From: Acidocella sp. 35-58-6
GTDB taxonomy: Bacteria > Pseudomonadota > Alphaproteobacteria > Acetobacterales > Acetobacteraceae
Direction of reading: 5' to 3'
Assembly: GCA_002281005.1 (NCBI GenBank)
Contig: NCFD01000003.1
Span: 1 to 20,869 of the forward strand
Length of the DNA stretch: 20,869 nucleotides
A program made the position numbers and the translations under genes. The notes beneath the pieces were generated by a model. That model ran no database searches and was not told where the DNA came from. It saw nothing but the letters and a program-made list of their open reading frames with translations. Position 1 is the stretch's first letter. Each line of letters begins with the position of its first letter. Of this stretch, positions 8,081-17,547 are shown one piece after another.

Positions 8081-8904
8081 CGCGCCGCGTACCCAAGCCG
8101 CCGCATCATCGCGCCGTGGTCAGTTTCAATCTGCGCCACTTGCGCCGCCGTTAAAACCTCCCGCCACGCCCCCGCCTTGCCTTCGCGGAAAAACGCCGAG
8201 GCGGCACCGGGTATGTGCGCCTGAAACCCTTCCATCTGTTCCTGCTTCGCCACCACATCAAAACCGCTAAATTCAATCGCCTTTTGCAGCCGAGCCGGGT
8301 TGGCATCATCCCCTAAAAAATGCACCACCGTCCCAAACGCCTTTACCGGGTCGGTTTTGAAATCCTCATACCGCACCACCAAACTCCTGGGCCGCACGAT
8401 CCATGACTGGACATGCGCCGACCATGAGCTGAGATATTCAAAAACCTGCACATCGGTGCTCCGGCTGGCAGCACCCTGCCTGCCCATGAAATGAATAATC
8501 TGATCCACACTTTGCCCGGTATAGCGCGCATATGAAACCGCCACATCGCGCGGGTCACGCACAATATAAACTGCCCCTGCCGAGACCGCCGTCGTGCATA
8601 GCTCAACATCATGAATCTTTAGCGCCGCGTTGTGGGTTTTGATAAACACCAAATCCTCGTGCAGCCGCATCAAATCCGCGTGCACTTTCGGGCGCATCGC
8701 CTGCACATCGGCGGTACTGAACGCCGATGCCGGCCTTGCATCATACGGTGTAAAAAATGCCGCGGCGGACTCCACAGCGGTAAAATCGGTCAACGCATTG
8801 ATACTATAAGGTGCCTCAGGCTGGATGATGTAGTTGTGCAAAAATACCCGCAACCAGGTGTTGCCTGATTTCGGGTATGATGCCAGCCAAACAATCTTCC
8901 CCAT
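8077..8904 (-). CDS. PAPS-dependent sulfotransferase family protein
   Basis: The 275-residue product belongs to the sulfotransferase family that moves sulfate from PAPS to a hydroxyl or amino acceptor. It has the 5'-phosphosulfate-binding loop YPKSGNTWLR (10-19) and a putative catalytic His in FIKTHN (H91). The 3'-phosphate-binding motif is VRDPRDVAVSY (115-125), and the late cofactor motif is REGKAGAWRE (240-249). No signal peptide or membrane segment is seen, so it is probably cytosolic. The acceptor cannot be told. It starts six bases after the SNF2 stop on the same strand, with AGGG just upstream, so the two genes are probably cotranscribed. Its last codon bases overlap lpxC tail to tail. 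Confidence 0.88.
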   Translation of the reverse strand: MGKIVWLASYPKSGNTWLRVFLHNYIIQPEAPYSINALTDFTAVESAAAFFTPYDARPASAFSTADVQAMRPKVHADLMRLHEDLVFIKTHNAALKIHDVELCTTAVSAGAVYIVRDPRDVAVSYARYTGQSVDQIIHFMGRQGAASRSTDVQVFEYLSSWSAHVQSWIVRPRSLVVRYEDFKTDPVKAFGTVVHFLGDDANPARLQKAIEFSGFDVVAKQEQMEGFQAHIPGAASAFFREGKAGAWREVLTAAQVAQIETDHGAMMRRLGYAAR

Positions 8905-8910
8905 GCGCCC

Positions 8911-11622
8911 TTAGGCAGCTTCCGCCTGATTTTCCGGGTCCTGGCCGAACAGGAAGTTGATATCATTGAAGTCGAACGCCAGCCCGCCAGAGGATTCATT
9001 GAACGCGATGCTGGCAAGCTCAGCCTTACGCTGCTGCAATTCCAAAATCCGCTCCTCCACCGTATCCACCGCAATCAGCTTATACACAAACACCGATTTT
9101 GTTTGCCCAATCCGGTGCGCCCGGTCCGATGCCTGGTTTTCCACCGCAGGGTTCCACCAGGGGTCGTAATGAATCACGGTATCCGCCGAGGTCAAATTTA
9201 ACCCGCGCCCACCGGCCTTCAGCGAGATCAAAAACAGCGGCACTTCACCGGCCTCAAAGCTGCGCACCGGCTCGGCGCGGTCGCGCGTATCGCCGCGCAA
9301 TTCAACAAATTTAATCCCCGCCTCATGCAAGCGCGGCTTGATCAAATCCAGCATCGAGGTGAACTGCGAGAACAGCAAAATTCGCCGCCCCTCCGGGATC
9401 AGCTCATTCAGCATCTCCAGCAAATCTTCCAGCTTGGCCGAAGTTTCCACATTCCGCGCTGACGCCAATTTCACCAGGCGCGGGTCACAACAGGCTTGCC
9501 GTAATTTCAACAACGCATCGAGCACAATAATCCGGCTTTGCGCCAGTGTGCGTTCCGCCACCTGCTCGCGCACGGTTTCATACAATGTACCGCGAATGGT
9601 CTCGTAGAGTTCGCGCTGGTCAGGTGCCAGCGTAATCCGCCGCAAAATAGTATGTTTCGGCGGTAGCTCAGTCGCCACTTCAGCCTTGGTCCGGCGCAAA
9701 ATGAAGGGCTGAATACGTTGGATCAACTGCGCCCGGCAGGTGGCATCGTTATTCTTCTCAATTGGCGTGCGGAACCGTTTGGTAAATCCTCGCCGGTCGC
9801 CCAACAGCCCCGGCATCAAAAATGCAAATTGCGACCATAACTCTTCCAGATTATTTTCAATCGGCGTGCCTGATAAACACACCCGATGCTGCGTATCCAA
9901 CTGGCACACCGCCCGCGTCGCCCGCGCATCCGGGCTTTTAATTGCCTGCGCTTCATCAAGCACCACAATATGCCAAGGCAGCGCCTTCATCTCTTCAATA
10001 TCGCGGGTCAGCACGGTGTAAGTGGTAATCACCACTTGCACATCATCCAACTGGTCACGCTTCTCGTGGCGCTCCATGCCGTGCAGCACCACTACCTTCA
10101 AACCAGGTGCGAATTTCTTCAACTCCGCCGTCCAGTTGGCAACCAAACTGGTCGGCACCACAATCAGCGCCGGCCGCGTCAATCGGCCCGCTGCTTGTTC
10201 CACGGTAATATGCGCGATGGTCTGCGCGGTTTTACCCAGCCCCATATCATCGGCCAAAAATCCGCCTAGCCCATGCCCGCCCAGATGCTGCAACCAGTCC
10301 ACACCATGCTGCTGGTAATGCCGCAACTCCGCCGTGAAGGTTGGCGGCAATTCCACCGGCACAATTTCTGGCTCACCCCGGAATTTATCAACATAGGCTT
10401 CAATCGCCGCCGCATTCTGCCAACTGGTCGTCAATACGTCTTCCAGTTCCAGCACGGTCGCGGCAGCTCCCACCGGCAGCACCAGCGCCTTCTCGGCGGT
10501 GCGCCCGGCGGCCTCGATCAAGTCACCCATCACTGCCAGCAACCGGCGGATGCGCTCGGCCGGCAGCTTCAGCACCCGGCCATCATCCATGCTGGTAATC
10601 AGCTCGTCGCCCACAATCTGGGCGGCATCGATGCCGCCCCGCGCCAGCAGATGTTCCAAAATCGGCAGCAGCGGATGCCGCTCGCCATCAATCTCGATAC
10701 CAAATTCCAGCGAGAAGCTGCCCTTTTCGGCATCCGACACCTGCACATCCAACACCCCGATGGTCTCGGCCAGACGCGGCCCGAAATTCTCATCGATATT
10801 GGTTTGCCAGCCCTGCGCCTGTAATTGCGGCACCCGCACCGCCACAAAATGGTGCCACATGGCCGAGGCTTCCTGGCCCCGGAACACCAGCACGCGCTGG
10901 CCTCGGGCAGATTTACCATCGGTTACGCGCATCTGCACAAAATTATCAGGCCGCAACTCATCCAAAGCCGCCGCCTCAGCGGTCTGGTCACGCCGGATAA
11001 ACACCGGCCCGGTCGGGGATTTTATCCGGATAAAGGCATTATCATCCGCCCCATCCACCACCACGCCGCCGTAATCAAAGTCCAGCGTCAGTACATCGAT
11101 CAACCGCTGGCGGCCAAATTCATCGGGCGCATACACCCGCCGCAGACGCAAAACCGGCGTCGCGGGGCGCTCCAGCACCACGCCATTCACCTCGGGCGCG
11201 GTCAGCGGGGCTACAATCACCGCTGCCTTGGCGCGGCGTCCTTGCGGGCGAATTTTAGGGGGTGATTGCGCAAACTGCCGTGGCTGGGTGGGGTCGTACG
11301 CCGGCACAATCACTTCCGGCGGTGGTTTTGGCTTCTGCAATGCCGCAAATTTATTCATTGCCGCAATCGCCGTCGCGGTCATATGGGCGCAGCGCAACTG
11401 TCCGCAATCACAATGCCGCTCCGCAAATGAAACCCTTCGGCCCATCAGCGCCGGCGTGATGCTCACATGGCGGATATCGCCCTTGTCATCCACTGTGCCG
11501 CTAATGGTATCGCCATCCAGGCTCACCTGCACCGCTTCCAGGAAGTTCAATGTCCGGCCCCGCCGCAGCAGCGGCACGTCAAACACCTGCTCCAGGTCCT
11601 CGGTCGAATAAGCCGTCGGCAT
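8911..11622 (-). CDS. SNF2-family ATPase/helicase with N-terminal SWIM zinc finger
   Basis: This Swi2/Snf2-type double-stranded DNA translocase has 903 residues. Domains in order: a SWIM finger CDCGQLRCAH (about 71-80, CxCx4CxH), a long SNF2-associated middle region (about 110-430) and the SNF2_N ATPase. The ATPase has DDMGLGKTAQT (Walker A, about 458-468), DEAQAIKS (about 556) and LSGTPIENNLEELW. The C-terminal helicase half has LKAGGRGLNLTSAD and QASDRAHRIGQ (motifs V and VI). The frame opens at an ATG at 11646, but I prefer the ATG at 11622. It has GAGGGG at 11632-11637 with a nine-base spacer, whereas the upstream ATG has none. The substrate is unknown. Related proteins are widespread in bacteria, and SNF2 ATPases also appear in some defence systems, but no partner of such a system is present. 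Confidence 0.92.
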   Translation of the reverse strand: MPTAYSTEDLEQVFDVPLLRRGRTLNFLEAVQVSLDGDTISGTVDDKGDIRHVSITPALMGRRVSFAERHCDCGQLRCAHMTATAIAAMNKFAALQKPKPPPEVIVPAYDPTQPRQFAQSPPKIRPQGRRAKAAVIVAPLTAPEVNGVVLERPATPVLRLRRVYAPDEFGRQRLIDVLTLDFDYGGVVVDGADDNAFIRIKSPTGPVFIRRDQTAEAAALDELRPDNFVQMRVTDGKSARGQRVLVFRGQEASAMWHHFVAVRVPQLQAQGWQTNIDENFGPRLAETIGVLDVQVSDAEKGSFSLEFGIEIDGERHPLLPILEHLLARGGIDAAQIVGDELITSMDDGRVLKLPAERIRRLLAVMGDLIEAAGRTAEKALVLPVGAAATVLELEDVLTTSWQNAAAIEAYVDKFRGEPEIVPVELPPTFTAELRHYQQHGVDWLQHLGGHGLGGFLADDMGLGKTAQTIAHITVEQAAGRLTRPALIVVPTSLVANWTAELKKFAPGLKVVVLHGMERHEKRDQLDDVQVVITTYTVLTRDIEEMKALPWHIVVLDEAQAIKSPDARATRAVCQLDTQHRVCLSGTPIENNLEELWSQFAFLMPGLLGDRRGFTKRFRTPIEKNNDATCRAQLIQRIQPFILRRTKAEVATELPPKHTILRRITLAPDQRELYETIRGTLYETVREQVAERTLAQSRIIVLDALLKLRQACCDPRLVKLASARNVETSAKLEDLLEMLNELIPEGRRILLFSQFTSMLDLIKPRLHEAGIKFVELRGDTRDRAEPVRSFEAGEVPLFLISLKAGGRGLNLTSADTVIHYDPWWNPAVENQASDRAHRIGQTKSVFVYKLIAVDTVEERILELQQRKAELASIAFNESSGGLAFDFNDINFLFGQDPENQAEAA

Positions 11623-11631
11623 GCAGTAGAA

Positions 11632-11637
11632 CCCCTC
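11632..11637 (-). promoter_or_regulatory. Ribosome-binding site deciding the SNF2 start
   Basis: On the minus strand GAGGGG lies nine bases before the ATG at 11622. The alternative ATG at 11646 has only a poor, distant GGAAG. Confidence 0.6.
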
Positions 11638-11751
11638 GTTAATCATCCAAAGCCGGGCTTCCGCCGACGGTCACACTTTGCCGTTCGCAACGGCCAATCC
11701 TCTACATACATCAATTGAAGAAAAACGTTAGTGCCTTTTCGCAATTCACCC

Positions 11752-11763
11752 CGTCATTCCCGC
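11752..11763 (+). repeat. Half copy of a CGTCATTCCCGC repeat
   Basis: CGTCATTCCCGC matches the left arm of the palindromic repeat at 19694-19717, but the right arm is absent here. It lies in the 159-base gap between nadE and the SNF2 gene. That gap also holds a small hairpin (GCCGTT/AACGGC, 11680-11694) and no clear promoter. Confidence 0.4.
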
Positions 11764-11781
11764 CCCACCCTAAAAACCGCC

Positions 11782-13446
11782 CTATTTCACCAAATTCGTG
11801 AACCCATTGGTCATCGGGTAGCGCCGGTCCCGCCCAAACGCCCGGCGCGTGATCTTCACCCCCGGTGGGGCTTGGCGGCGCTTATATTCAGCCCGGTCCA
11901 GCATTTTCCACACCCGCACTGCCGTTGCCCGCTCAAACCCATCGGCCACTACCGAGTCGATGGAGGCTTCGCCCTCGATCAGGCGCTGCAAAATCCCGTC
12001 CAGAATCTCATAGGGCGGCAGGGAATCCTGGTCGGTCTGGTTGTCCTTCAACTCAGCCGAGGGTGGCTTGGTAATCACCCGTTCTGGCATCACCGCCCCT
12101 TTGGGCCCCAGCGCCCCGGTGGGCAGATGCGCGTTGCGCCAGCGGCACAGCTCAAACACGGTGGTTTTATAAACATCCTTCAGCACCGAGTAGCCGCCGC
12201 ACATATCCCCATACAGCGTGGCATACCCCACCGACATCTCGGACTTATTGCCGGTGGTCAGCAGCATGTGGCCAAACTTGTTGGACATCGCCATCAGTAT
12301 CAGCCCGCGTGTGCGGGACTGAATATTCTCCTCGGTCGTATCAGGCGGGCGGTTGCCAAAGGCAGGTGCTAAGGCTTCATCAAACGCCGCCATCGCCCCC
12401 TTGATCGGCACGACATCATAGTGAATCCCCAAGTAATCCGCACACAGTGCTGCATCTTCCAGACTATGGGCGCTGGTGTAGGGGCTGGGCAGCATCACCG
12501 CTCGCACCCGCTCCGGCCCCAACGCATCGGCGGCCACCGCAGCGGAAATCGCTGAATCAATCCCGCCTGAAAGCCCCAGAATCACCCCCGGAAAGCCGTT
12601 CTTGTTCACATAATCACGCAATCCTACCATCATCGAGCGATAAATCAGATCAAACCGCTCCGGCTCCGGCGGCAACGCCTGCGCCCTACACACCAGCCCG
12701 CGCTCGCCCCGCGTCCATACCGTCAGGCAAAGCGCCTCCTCAAAATACGGCATCTGTAGCGCCAGCGTACGGTCCGCGTTCAAAATAAACGAGGCACCAT
12801 CATAAACAATCTCATCTTGCCCGCCGGTGAGGGCCGCAAACACATAAGGCAGTCCGGTTTCCACCACTCGCTCCACCGCTAACGTCACCCGGCGCGATTG
12901 CTTGGTATCCTCAAATGGCGAGGCATTCACCGAGAGCAAAATCTCCGCCCCGGATTCCGCCAAAGTCTCAGACACATCCGGGAACCACCAATCCTCACAG
13001 ATCATCAGCCCCAACCGGAAGCCCCGGAACACCACCGGCCCCGGTGCCGGCCCGGCATCAAACACCCGCTTATCATCAAACACGCCGTAGTTGGGCAGTT
13101 CATGCTTGGCGCGGCGTGCGATAATTTTACCGCCATCCAGCACAAACGCCGCATTATGCAGCAATGCCCCATGGCGCCAAGGTGTTCCCACAATCACCCC
13201 CGGCCCACCATCCGCCGTATCGGCCGCCAGTGCTTCCACTGCCGCCTCGCAGGCCGCCACGAAGGCGGGCTTCAGCACCAAATCCTCCGGTTGATACCCC
13301 GAGATCGACATCTCCGGCGTCACCAGCAAATCTGCCCCCATCGCGGCGGCCTTGGCCCGCATGGCGCGGATACCGGCGAGGTTTTTATCAACTGCACCCA
13401 CGGTGCAATCCATCTGTGCGATGGCAATTTTCAAAATGTCAGCCAA
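11782..13446 (-). CDS. nadE: Glutamine-dependent NAD+ synthetase
   Basis: This enzyme makes NAD+ from nicotinate adenine dinucleotide, using glutamine as the nitrogen donor and ATP. The 554 residues hold two domains. The nitrilase-type glutaminase (about 1-260) has its triad visible: E45 in TPEMSISGYQPEDL, K114 in RRAKHELPNYGVFDD, C150 in MICEDWW. The NAD synthase domain follows, with the ATP-pyrophosphatase loop GLSGGIDSAIS (291-301). The start is a TTG inside the end of pncB (8-base overlap). A stop lies just upstream in frame, so no longer version exists. The 5' sequence has no real Shine-Dalgarno, so expression probably depends on coupling to pncB. Together they cover the Preiss-Handler pathway except the nadD step. 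Confidence 0.96.
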   Translation of the reverse strand: MADILKIAIAQMDCTVGAVDKNLAGIRAMRAKAAAMGADLLVTPEMSISGYQPEDLVLKPAFVAACEAAVEALAADTADGGPGVIVGTPWRHGALLHNAAFVLDGGKIIARRAKHELPNYGVFDDKRVFDAGPAPGPVVFRGFRLGLMICEDWWFPDVSETLAESGAEILLSVNASPFEDTKQSRRVTLAVERVVETGLPYVFAALTGGQDEIVYDGASFILNADRTLALQMPYFEEALCLTVWTRGERGLVCRAQALPPEPERFDLIYRSMMVGLRDYVNKNGFPGVILGLSGGIDSAISAAVAADALGPERVRAVMLPSPYTSAHSLEDAALCADYLGIHYDVVPIKGAMAAFDEALAPAFGNRPPDTTEENIQSRTRGLILMAMSNKFGHMLLTTGNKSEMSVGYATLYGDMCGGYSVLKDVYKTTVFELCRWRNAHLPTGALGPKGAVMPERVITKPPSAELKDNQTDQDSLPPYEILDGILQRLIEGEASIDSVVADGFERATAVRVWKMLDRAEYKRRQAPPGVKITRRAFGRDRRYPMTNGFTNLVK

Positions 13447-14593
13447 GGTCGCGCTTCACCGATTTGAGTAAAAATTCCCGCCCGATTTTCACCATCGGCT
13501 TCCCATCATAGGCCACGATATCAGCGGTGGCGTAAGTCTCGCTCCATTGTTCCGGAAGAAAACTACCAGTGCCCACCACGTCAATCGGTGTGTTGGCATC
13601 CGCCATCACACCGCATTTCTCCACGCCAAACCCTGAGCTCGCTACAATTTTCACAGCCTTGAATCCTGCGGCATCCAGCGCTTCCCGCATCTGCCAGATC
13701 GCCGCCGCCGAAACCCCGGTGCCGATCAAATAATGCAACGCCGCCTGGCTGCGATACCGCCTGAGAGCCCCCGGCGCATGGCGCTCCAGCACCGCGTAGC
13801 TCGCCTGTGGGTCCAGCCCCTCCAAAAACCGCCCGCCATGCGTATCGAGGCGCACCGAAAGCTGGCCAGCGCCCGCCATTTCGGGGAAGCGCTCACATAC
13901 CGCCAGCGCATCGGTAATTTCGCGCCCAAAATAATCCACCAGCACCGTCAGCGGCTCGCCAGGATAGGTCTCCACAAACATCTCCGCCGCCCGCACGGTA
14001 GAGCCCGCATACCCAATCAATGCGTGGGGCATCGTGCCATACCCGTGCGGAGCGCCAAAATAATGCGCCGTGCCGTCATTGGCATTGCCTACAAACCCGC
14101 GTGCCCCCTCGGCCTGCGCTGCCTTTGAGCCCACCGATGCGGCATAAGCCATCATCTCCTGCATCTCGGCCCCAGCGCAATGCCGCGCCTCCATCGCCAG
14201 AAACGCCGACTTCGGCAGCGCCATACACATCTGAAACGCCTGATGCGCCGCCACACAGGCCGCGCCGATTTTTTGCAAAAAAATCGTCTCCAAGTCCGCC
14301 AGAGCCACCAAGTTGCCGGTGATATAAACCAGCGGCTCACCCGCCCCGGTCCAGCTTCCCTCTGCGTGCACTAACTCAATATCAAAAGCTGTGCCGCGCG
14401 CCGCAGCCACCTCCTGCAACCAGTCCACCATCAGCGCGGGTGCGCAAACCACCGGGCGGCGCAAAAACACCGCATAGGTTACGCGCTTGTCGCCAAACTT
14501 CGCAACAATCGCTTTGGTACGGTTAAAATACGCATCCGTCCGCGCAGAAATATCGGCGTTGATCCCCGCTGGCGCCAGCGGCCCCAGGCTCAT
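13439..14593 (-). CDS. pncB: Nicotinate phosphoribosyltransferase
   Basis: This enzyme joins nicotinate and PRPP to give nicotinate mononucleotide, the entry step of NAD salvage. The 384-residue length and sequence resemble the shorter archaeal-type enzymes more than E. coli PncB. Motifs: [15 protein letters not shown] near the N-terminus, [16 protein letters not shown] (135-150), [12 protein letters not shown] with the likely phosphorylated His (H190), and a phosphate-binding end [10 protein letters not shown]. The ATG forms an ATGA overlap with the stop of the upstream DAHP synthase gene, and its own 3' end overlaps nadE by eight bases. Regulation is therefore likely shared with both. Confidence 0.93.
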   Translation of the reverse strand: MSLGPLAPAGINADISARTDAYFNRTKAIVAKFGDKRVTYAVFLRRPVVCAPALMVDWLQEVAAARGTAFDIELVHAEGSWTGAGEPLVYITGNLVALADLETIFLQKIGAACVAAHQAFQMCMALPKSAFLAMEARHCAGAEMQEMMAYAASVGSKAAQAEGARGFVGNANDGTAHYFGAPHGYGTMPHALIGYAGSTVRAAEMFVETYPGEPLTVLVDYFGREITDALAVCERFPEMAGAGQLSVRLDTHGGRFLEGLDPQASYAVLERHAPGALRRYRSQAALHYLIGTGVSAAAIWQMREALDAAGFKAVKIVASSGFGVEKCGVMADANTPIDVVGTGSFLPEQWSETYATADIVAYDGKPMVKIGREFLLKSVKRDLG

Positions 14594-15993
14594 GAATGTG
14601 AACGCACCGCACGGCGGCTCTTTAATTCCTCCGCCAGCAAAAACGCCAATTCCAGCGACTGTTCAGCATTCAAACGCGGGTCACAAAACGTCTCATAACG
14701 CTCGCCCAAATCCGCCTCGGAAAGCCCGCGCGCCCCGCCCACACATTCGGTCACATCCCGCCCGGTCATTTCCACATGCGCCCCGCCGGCGATCGTGCCC
14801 TCGGCTTCATGAATGTCAAAGAACGAGCGTAATTCTGCAACAATCGAATCAAACCGGCGCGTTTTGATCTTCGCCGCGGTGCTGATGGTATTGCCGTGCA
14901 TCGGGTCACACAACCAAACGGGTGTGCGCCCCGCTTGCTTCACCGCCCTTATCAGCCCAGGCAGCCTGTCGCCCACTTTATCAGCCCCCATCCGCGAGAT
15001 GAGTGATAACCGCCCCGGCTCATTTTCCGGGTCCAGCACCTCGATCAGCCGAAGCATGTCGTCAGCTTCCATGGTCGGGCCAATTTTCAACCCAATCGGG
15101 TTTTTAATGCCGCGCATGAATTCCACATGCGCACCATCCAACTGCCGCGTGCGGTCGCCGATCCATAAAAAATGCGCCGAACAGGCATAGTAATCGCCCG
15201 AGGTGCTATCCACCCGCGTCAATGCCTGCTCATACGGCAGCAGCAACGATTCATGGCTGGTGAAAAAATCCGTCTCGCGGATTTGCGGTGCTGAGATACT
15301 GGTCAGCCCGCACGCGCCCATGAACGCCAGCGTCTCATCAATCCGCGCCGACAAATCCTTATAACGTGCCGCCAGCGGTGATTTCTCAACAAAATCCAAA
15401 TTCCACCGGTGCACCTCGTGCAAATCCGCATAACCGCCGGAAGCAAACGCCCGCAGCAAATTCAGCGTGCCGGCTGACTGAAAATAGCCAAACTCCATCC
15501 GCGCTGGGTCTGGCATCCGTGCCTCAGCCGAAAAATCCGGCCCGTTCACAATATCGCCGCGGTAGGAGGGCAGGGTGACCCCATCAATTGTCTCAGAATC
15601 GGACGAGCGCGGCTTGGCAAACTGCCCCGCCATCCGCCCGAGCTTCACCACCGGCACCGACCCCCCAAAGGTCAGTACCACCGCCATCTGCAACAGCACG
15701 CGGAAGGTATCGCGGATCACATTGGCGGTGAAATCGCCAAAGCTCTCAGCGCAATCGCCACCTTGCAGTACAAACGCCTGCCCAGCCGCCGCCTTCGCCA
15801 GCGCCGCCTTCAGCCGCCGCGCTTCCCCGGCAAACACCAACGGTGGAAAGCGCGTGAGGCGCGCTTCCATCGCCGCCAGCCTCGCGGCATCAGGATAGAC
15901 CGGCACCTGACGAATCGGGCAGTCGCGCCAGCTTGCCGGCGACCAGCCAGTGTTCAAACGCGCCCCGGAAAGCGCCGGTGTCATCGTATCCAT
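14590..15993 (-). CDS. aroG: 3-deoxy-7-phosphoheptulonate (DAHP) synthase, class II
   Basis: This enzyme condenses phosphoenolpyruvate with erythrose 4-phosphate, the first step of the shikimate pathway. It is the class II (plant/actinobacterial) type, not the E. coli AroFGH type; gene names differ between organisms. The 467 residues include [10 protein letters not shown] with the metal-ligand Cys (C81), [33 protein letters not shown], the Glu in [17 protein letters not shown] and [19 protein letters not shown] near the end. The ATG is preceded by GGAGAG at good spacing. It lies 53 bases after gor and overlaps pncB by four bases, making it the head or second gene of an NAD/aromatic operon. 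Confidence 0.95.
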   Translation of the reverse strand: MDTMTPALSGARLNTGWSPASWRDCPIRQVPVYPDAARLAAMEARLTRFPPLVFAGEARRLKAALAKAAAGQAFVLQGGDCAESFGDFTANVIRDTFRVLLQMAVVLTFGGSVPVVKLGRMAGQFAKPRSSDSETIDGVTLPSYRGDIVNGPDFSAEARMPDPARMEFGYFQSAGTLNLLRAFASGGYADLHEVHRWNLDFVEKSPLAARYKDLSARIDETLAFMGACGLTSISAPQIRETDFFTSHESLLLPYEQALTRVDSTSGDYYACSAHFLWIGDRTRQLDGAHVEFMRGIKNPIGLKIGPTMEADDMLRLIEVLDPENEPGRLSLISRMGADKVGDRLPGLIRAVKQAGRTPVWLCDPMHGNTISTAAKIKTRRFDSIVAELRSFFDIHEAEGTIAGGAHVEMTGRDVTECVGGARGLSEADLGERYETFCDPRLNAEQSLELAFLLAEELKSRRAVRSHS

Positions 15994-16046
15994 AATCTCT
16001 CCAAACCCTTCATTTCAGCCATTATCCCGCAAAATGACCAGCATGG

Positions 16047-17408
16047 CTACTCTGCGGCCATTTCCTGCCCCACAACCCTGGTCTGAGTCCGTAAGGTGAC
16101 AAACTCCTCCGCAGCCGTCGGGTGAATCCCGATGGTCCGGTCAAAATCCGCCTTCGTCGCCCCGGCGATCACCGCCACCGCCAGCCCCTGCACAATCTCC
16201 GGCGCATCCTCGCCCAGCATATGCACGCCCAGCACTTTATCGGTCACCCCATCCACCACCAGTTTCATCAGGGTAAACCGCTGCCTACCCGAAATTTGGT
16301 GCCGCATCGGCTTGAATTTGGTCACAAAAATCTTGCTCCCCACCGGCGCATGTTCCTCGGTGATCCCCACCGTCCCGATCGGCGGGATCGAAAACACCGC
16401 CGTCGGCACATTTGCCAATGAAACCTGGCGTGGCTTGTTGCCAAACAATGTATCGGCCACCGCATGACCCTCCGCCGTTGCCACCGGGGTTAAATTCAGC
16501 AGGTCCGTCACATCGCCAATGGCATAAATATGCGGCGCCGATGTCGCCAGATTATCATCCACAATCACCGCCCCGCTGGGCTTGGTTTTCACCCCCGCCG
16601 CCGCCAGGTTCAACCCGGCCACGTTCGGCGCCCGCCCGGTGGCAAAAAACACCATATCCACATCCAGCACCGAACAATCCGACAGTGCCAGCCTGCGCCC
16701 GTCCCCCTCCGCCATAATGCTCACCGGCGTCGTATCCGGGTGCAAAATCACCTTATTGCCTTGCATCTGTTCGGCCAGCATCAGCCGCAAATCCTCGTCG
16801 AACCCGCGCAATGGCAAAGGCTGGCGGTAAATCAGATGCGTCTCTGCCCCGAGCCCCGCAAAAATCCCGGCAAATTCCACCGCGATATAGCCGCTGCCGA
16901 TAATCGCAATCCGCTTCGGGCAATCGGGCAGATAAAACGCATCATCCGACACGATGCCAAGCTCCGCTCCTGGAATCTCCAGCCGGGTCGGGTGTCCGCC
17001 GGTCGCAATCACAATTCGCTCAGCGGTAATCCGCTGGCCCCCCACATCGAGCGTATGCGCATCGATGAATGTGGCCCGCGCTTCAAACACGCTGGCCCCG
17101 GCCTGATGCAGCAGCCGCTGGTAAATCCCGTTCAACCGGGAAATTTCCTTGTCCTTGGCGGCAATTAACCGGCCCCAGTTGTGGCTTCCCTTCGCCGCAT
17201 CCCAGCCAAACCCCGCCGCATCCTCAGCCGCCAGCCCATATTCCGCCGCCATCACCATGAATTTCTTCGGCACGCAGCCGATATTCACGCAAGTCCCGCC
17301 CCAGAACCGCGCCTCCGCCACCCCAACCCGCGCCCCATGCCCCGCCGCAATCCGCGCACACCGCACCCCCGCCGAGCCGCCGCCGATGACAAAAAGATCG
17401 AAATCCAT
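16047..17408 (-). CDS. gor: Glutathione-disulfide reductase
   Basis: This FAD flavoprotein reduces GSSG to GSH with NADPH. The 453-residue product starts with the FAD-binding FDLFVIGGGSAGVRCAR. It has the redox disulfide in GGTCVNIGCVPKK (C40, C45), a second Rossmann motif GSGYIAVEFAG, the FAD motif IYAIGDVT, and the catalytic His in GIHPTAAEEFVT (H429). Two arginines in LIYRQPLPLRGFD fit NADPH rather than NADH preference. These features separate it from lipoamide dehydrogenase and mercuric reductase. The frame opens at a TTG (17420), but the ATG at 17408 has GGAGA six bases upstream and fits the family N-terminus. A possible operator lies 30 bases upstream. Confidence 0.93.
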   Translation of the reverse strand: MDFDLFVIGGGSAGVRCARIAAGHGARVGVAEARFWGGTCVNIGCVPKKFMVMAAEYGLAAEDAAGFGWDAAKGSHNWGRLIAAKDKEISRLNGIYQRLLHQAGASVFEARATFIDAHTLDVGGQRITAERIVIATGGHPTRLEIPGAELGIVSDDAFYLPDCPKRIAIIGSGYIAVEFAGIFAGLGAETHLIYRQPLPLRGFDEDLRLMLAEQMQGNKVILHPDTTPVSIMAEGDGRRLALSDCSVLDVDMVFFATGRAPNVAGLNLAAAGVKTKPSGAVIVDDNLATSAPHIYAIGDVTDLLNLTPVATAEGHAVADTLFGNKPRQVSLANVPTAVFSIPPIGTVGITEEHAPVGSKIFVTKFKPMRHQISGRQRFTLMKLVVDGVTDKVLGVHMLGEDAPEIVQGLAVAVIAGATKADFDRTIGIHPTAAEEFVTLRTQTRVVGQEMAAE

Positions 17409-17413
17409 GTGGG

Positions 17414-17418
17414 TCTCC
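17414..17418 (-). promoter_or_regulatory. Ribosome-binding site deciding the gor start
   Basis: On the minus strand GGAGA sits five to six bases before the ATG at 17408. It overlaps the upstream TTG, which is therefore unlikely to be used. Confidence 0.65.
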
Positions 17419-17437
17419 AAAATAAGATGGTTGCAGA

Positions 17438-17467
17438 TATGGTAGCCGATGCGCAGGCTTTACCATA
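17438..17467. promoter_or_regulatory. Inverted repeat upstream of gor (possible operator)
   Basis: TATGGTA (17438-17444) and TACCATA (17461-17467) are perfect 7-base inverted arms separated by 16 bases, starting 30 bases before the gor ATG. The centre-to-centre distance is 23 bases, close to two helical turns. It does not fit the known OxyR pattern. The binding protein is unknown. Confidence 0.35.
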
Positions 17468-17498
17468 CCGGAACAGCATGCCCCCTGTGCACCCGAAC

Positions 17499-17525
17499 CG
17501 TCATGGCCCGGCTTGACCGGGCCAT
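17499..17525. repeat. REP-like palindromic repeat (CGTCATGGCCCGG type)
   Basis: ATGGCCCGG (17503-17511) and CCGGGCCAT (17517-17525) form a perfect 9-bp stem with loop CTTGA, headed by CGTC. This sequence is familiar as an interspersed intergenic palindrome in Alphaproteobacteria. It lies between the stop of the nuclease-helicase gene and gor. A T6 run (17533-17538) follows on the + strand only and is seven bases away, so terminator function for the minus-strand gene is doubtful. Confidence 0.75.
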
Positions 17526-17547
17526 CCACGCCTTTTTTGACTGCCCG

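Noticed and set aside
8911..11622. SNF2 ATPase as part of a DISARM or other known defence system
   Set aside because: No methyltransferase, DrmA/DrmB-like or nuclease partner is next to it; the neighbours are a sulfotransferase, lpxC and nadE.
16530..17168. 212-codon + strand open frame over gor, and similar long frames over nadE (11731-12372) and the SNF2 gene (10273-10824)
   Set aside because: They are Arg/His/Pro-rich antisense shadows caused by high third-position GC in well-identified minus-strand genes.
17499..17538. Terminator of the nuclease-helicase gene
   Set aside because: The stem is strong, but on the minus strand it is not followed by a T run. The T6 run is on the other side, seven bases beyond the stem. 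It is better read as a REP-like repeat.
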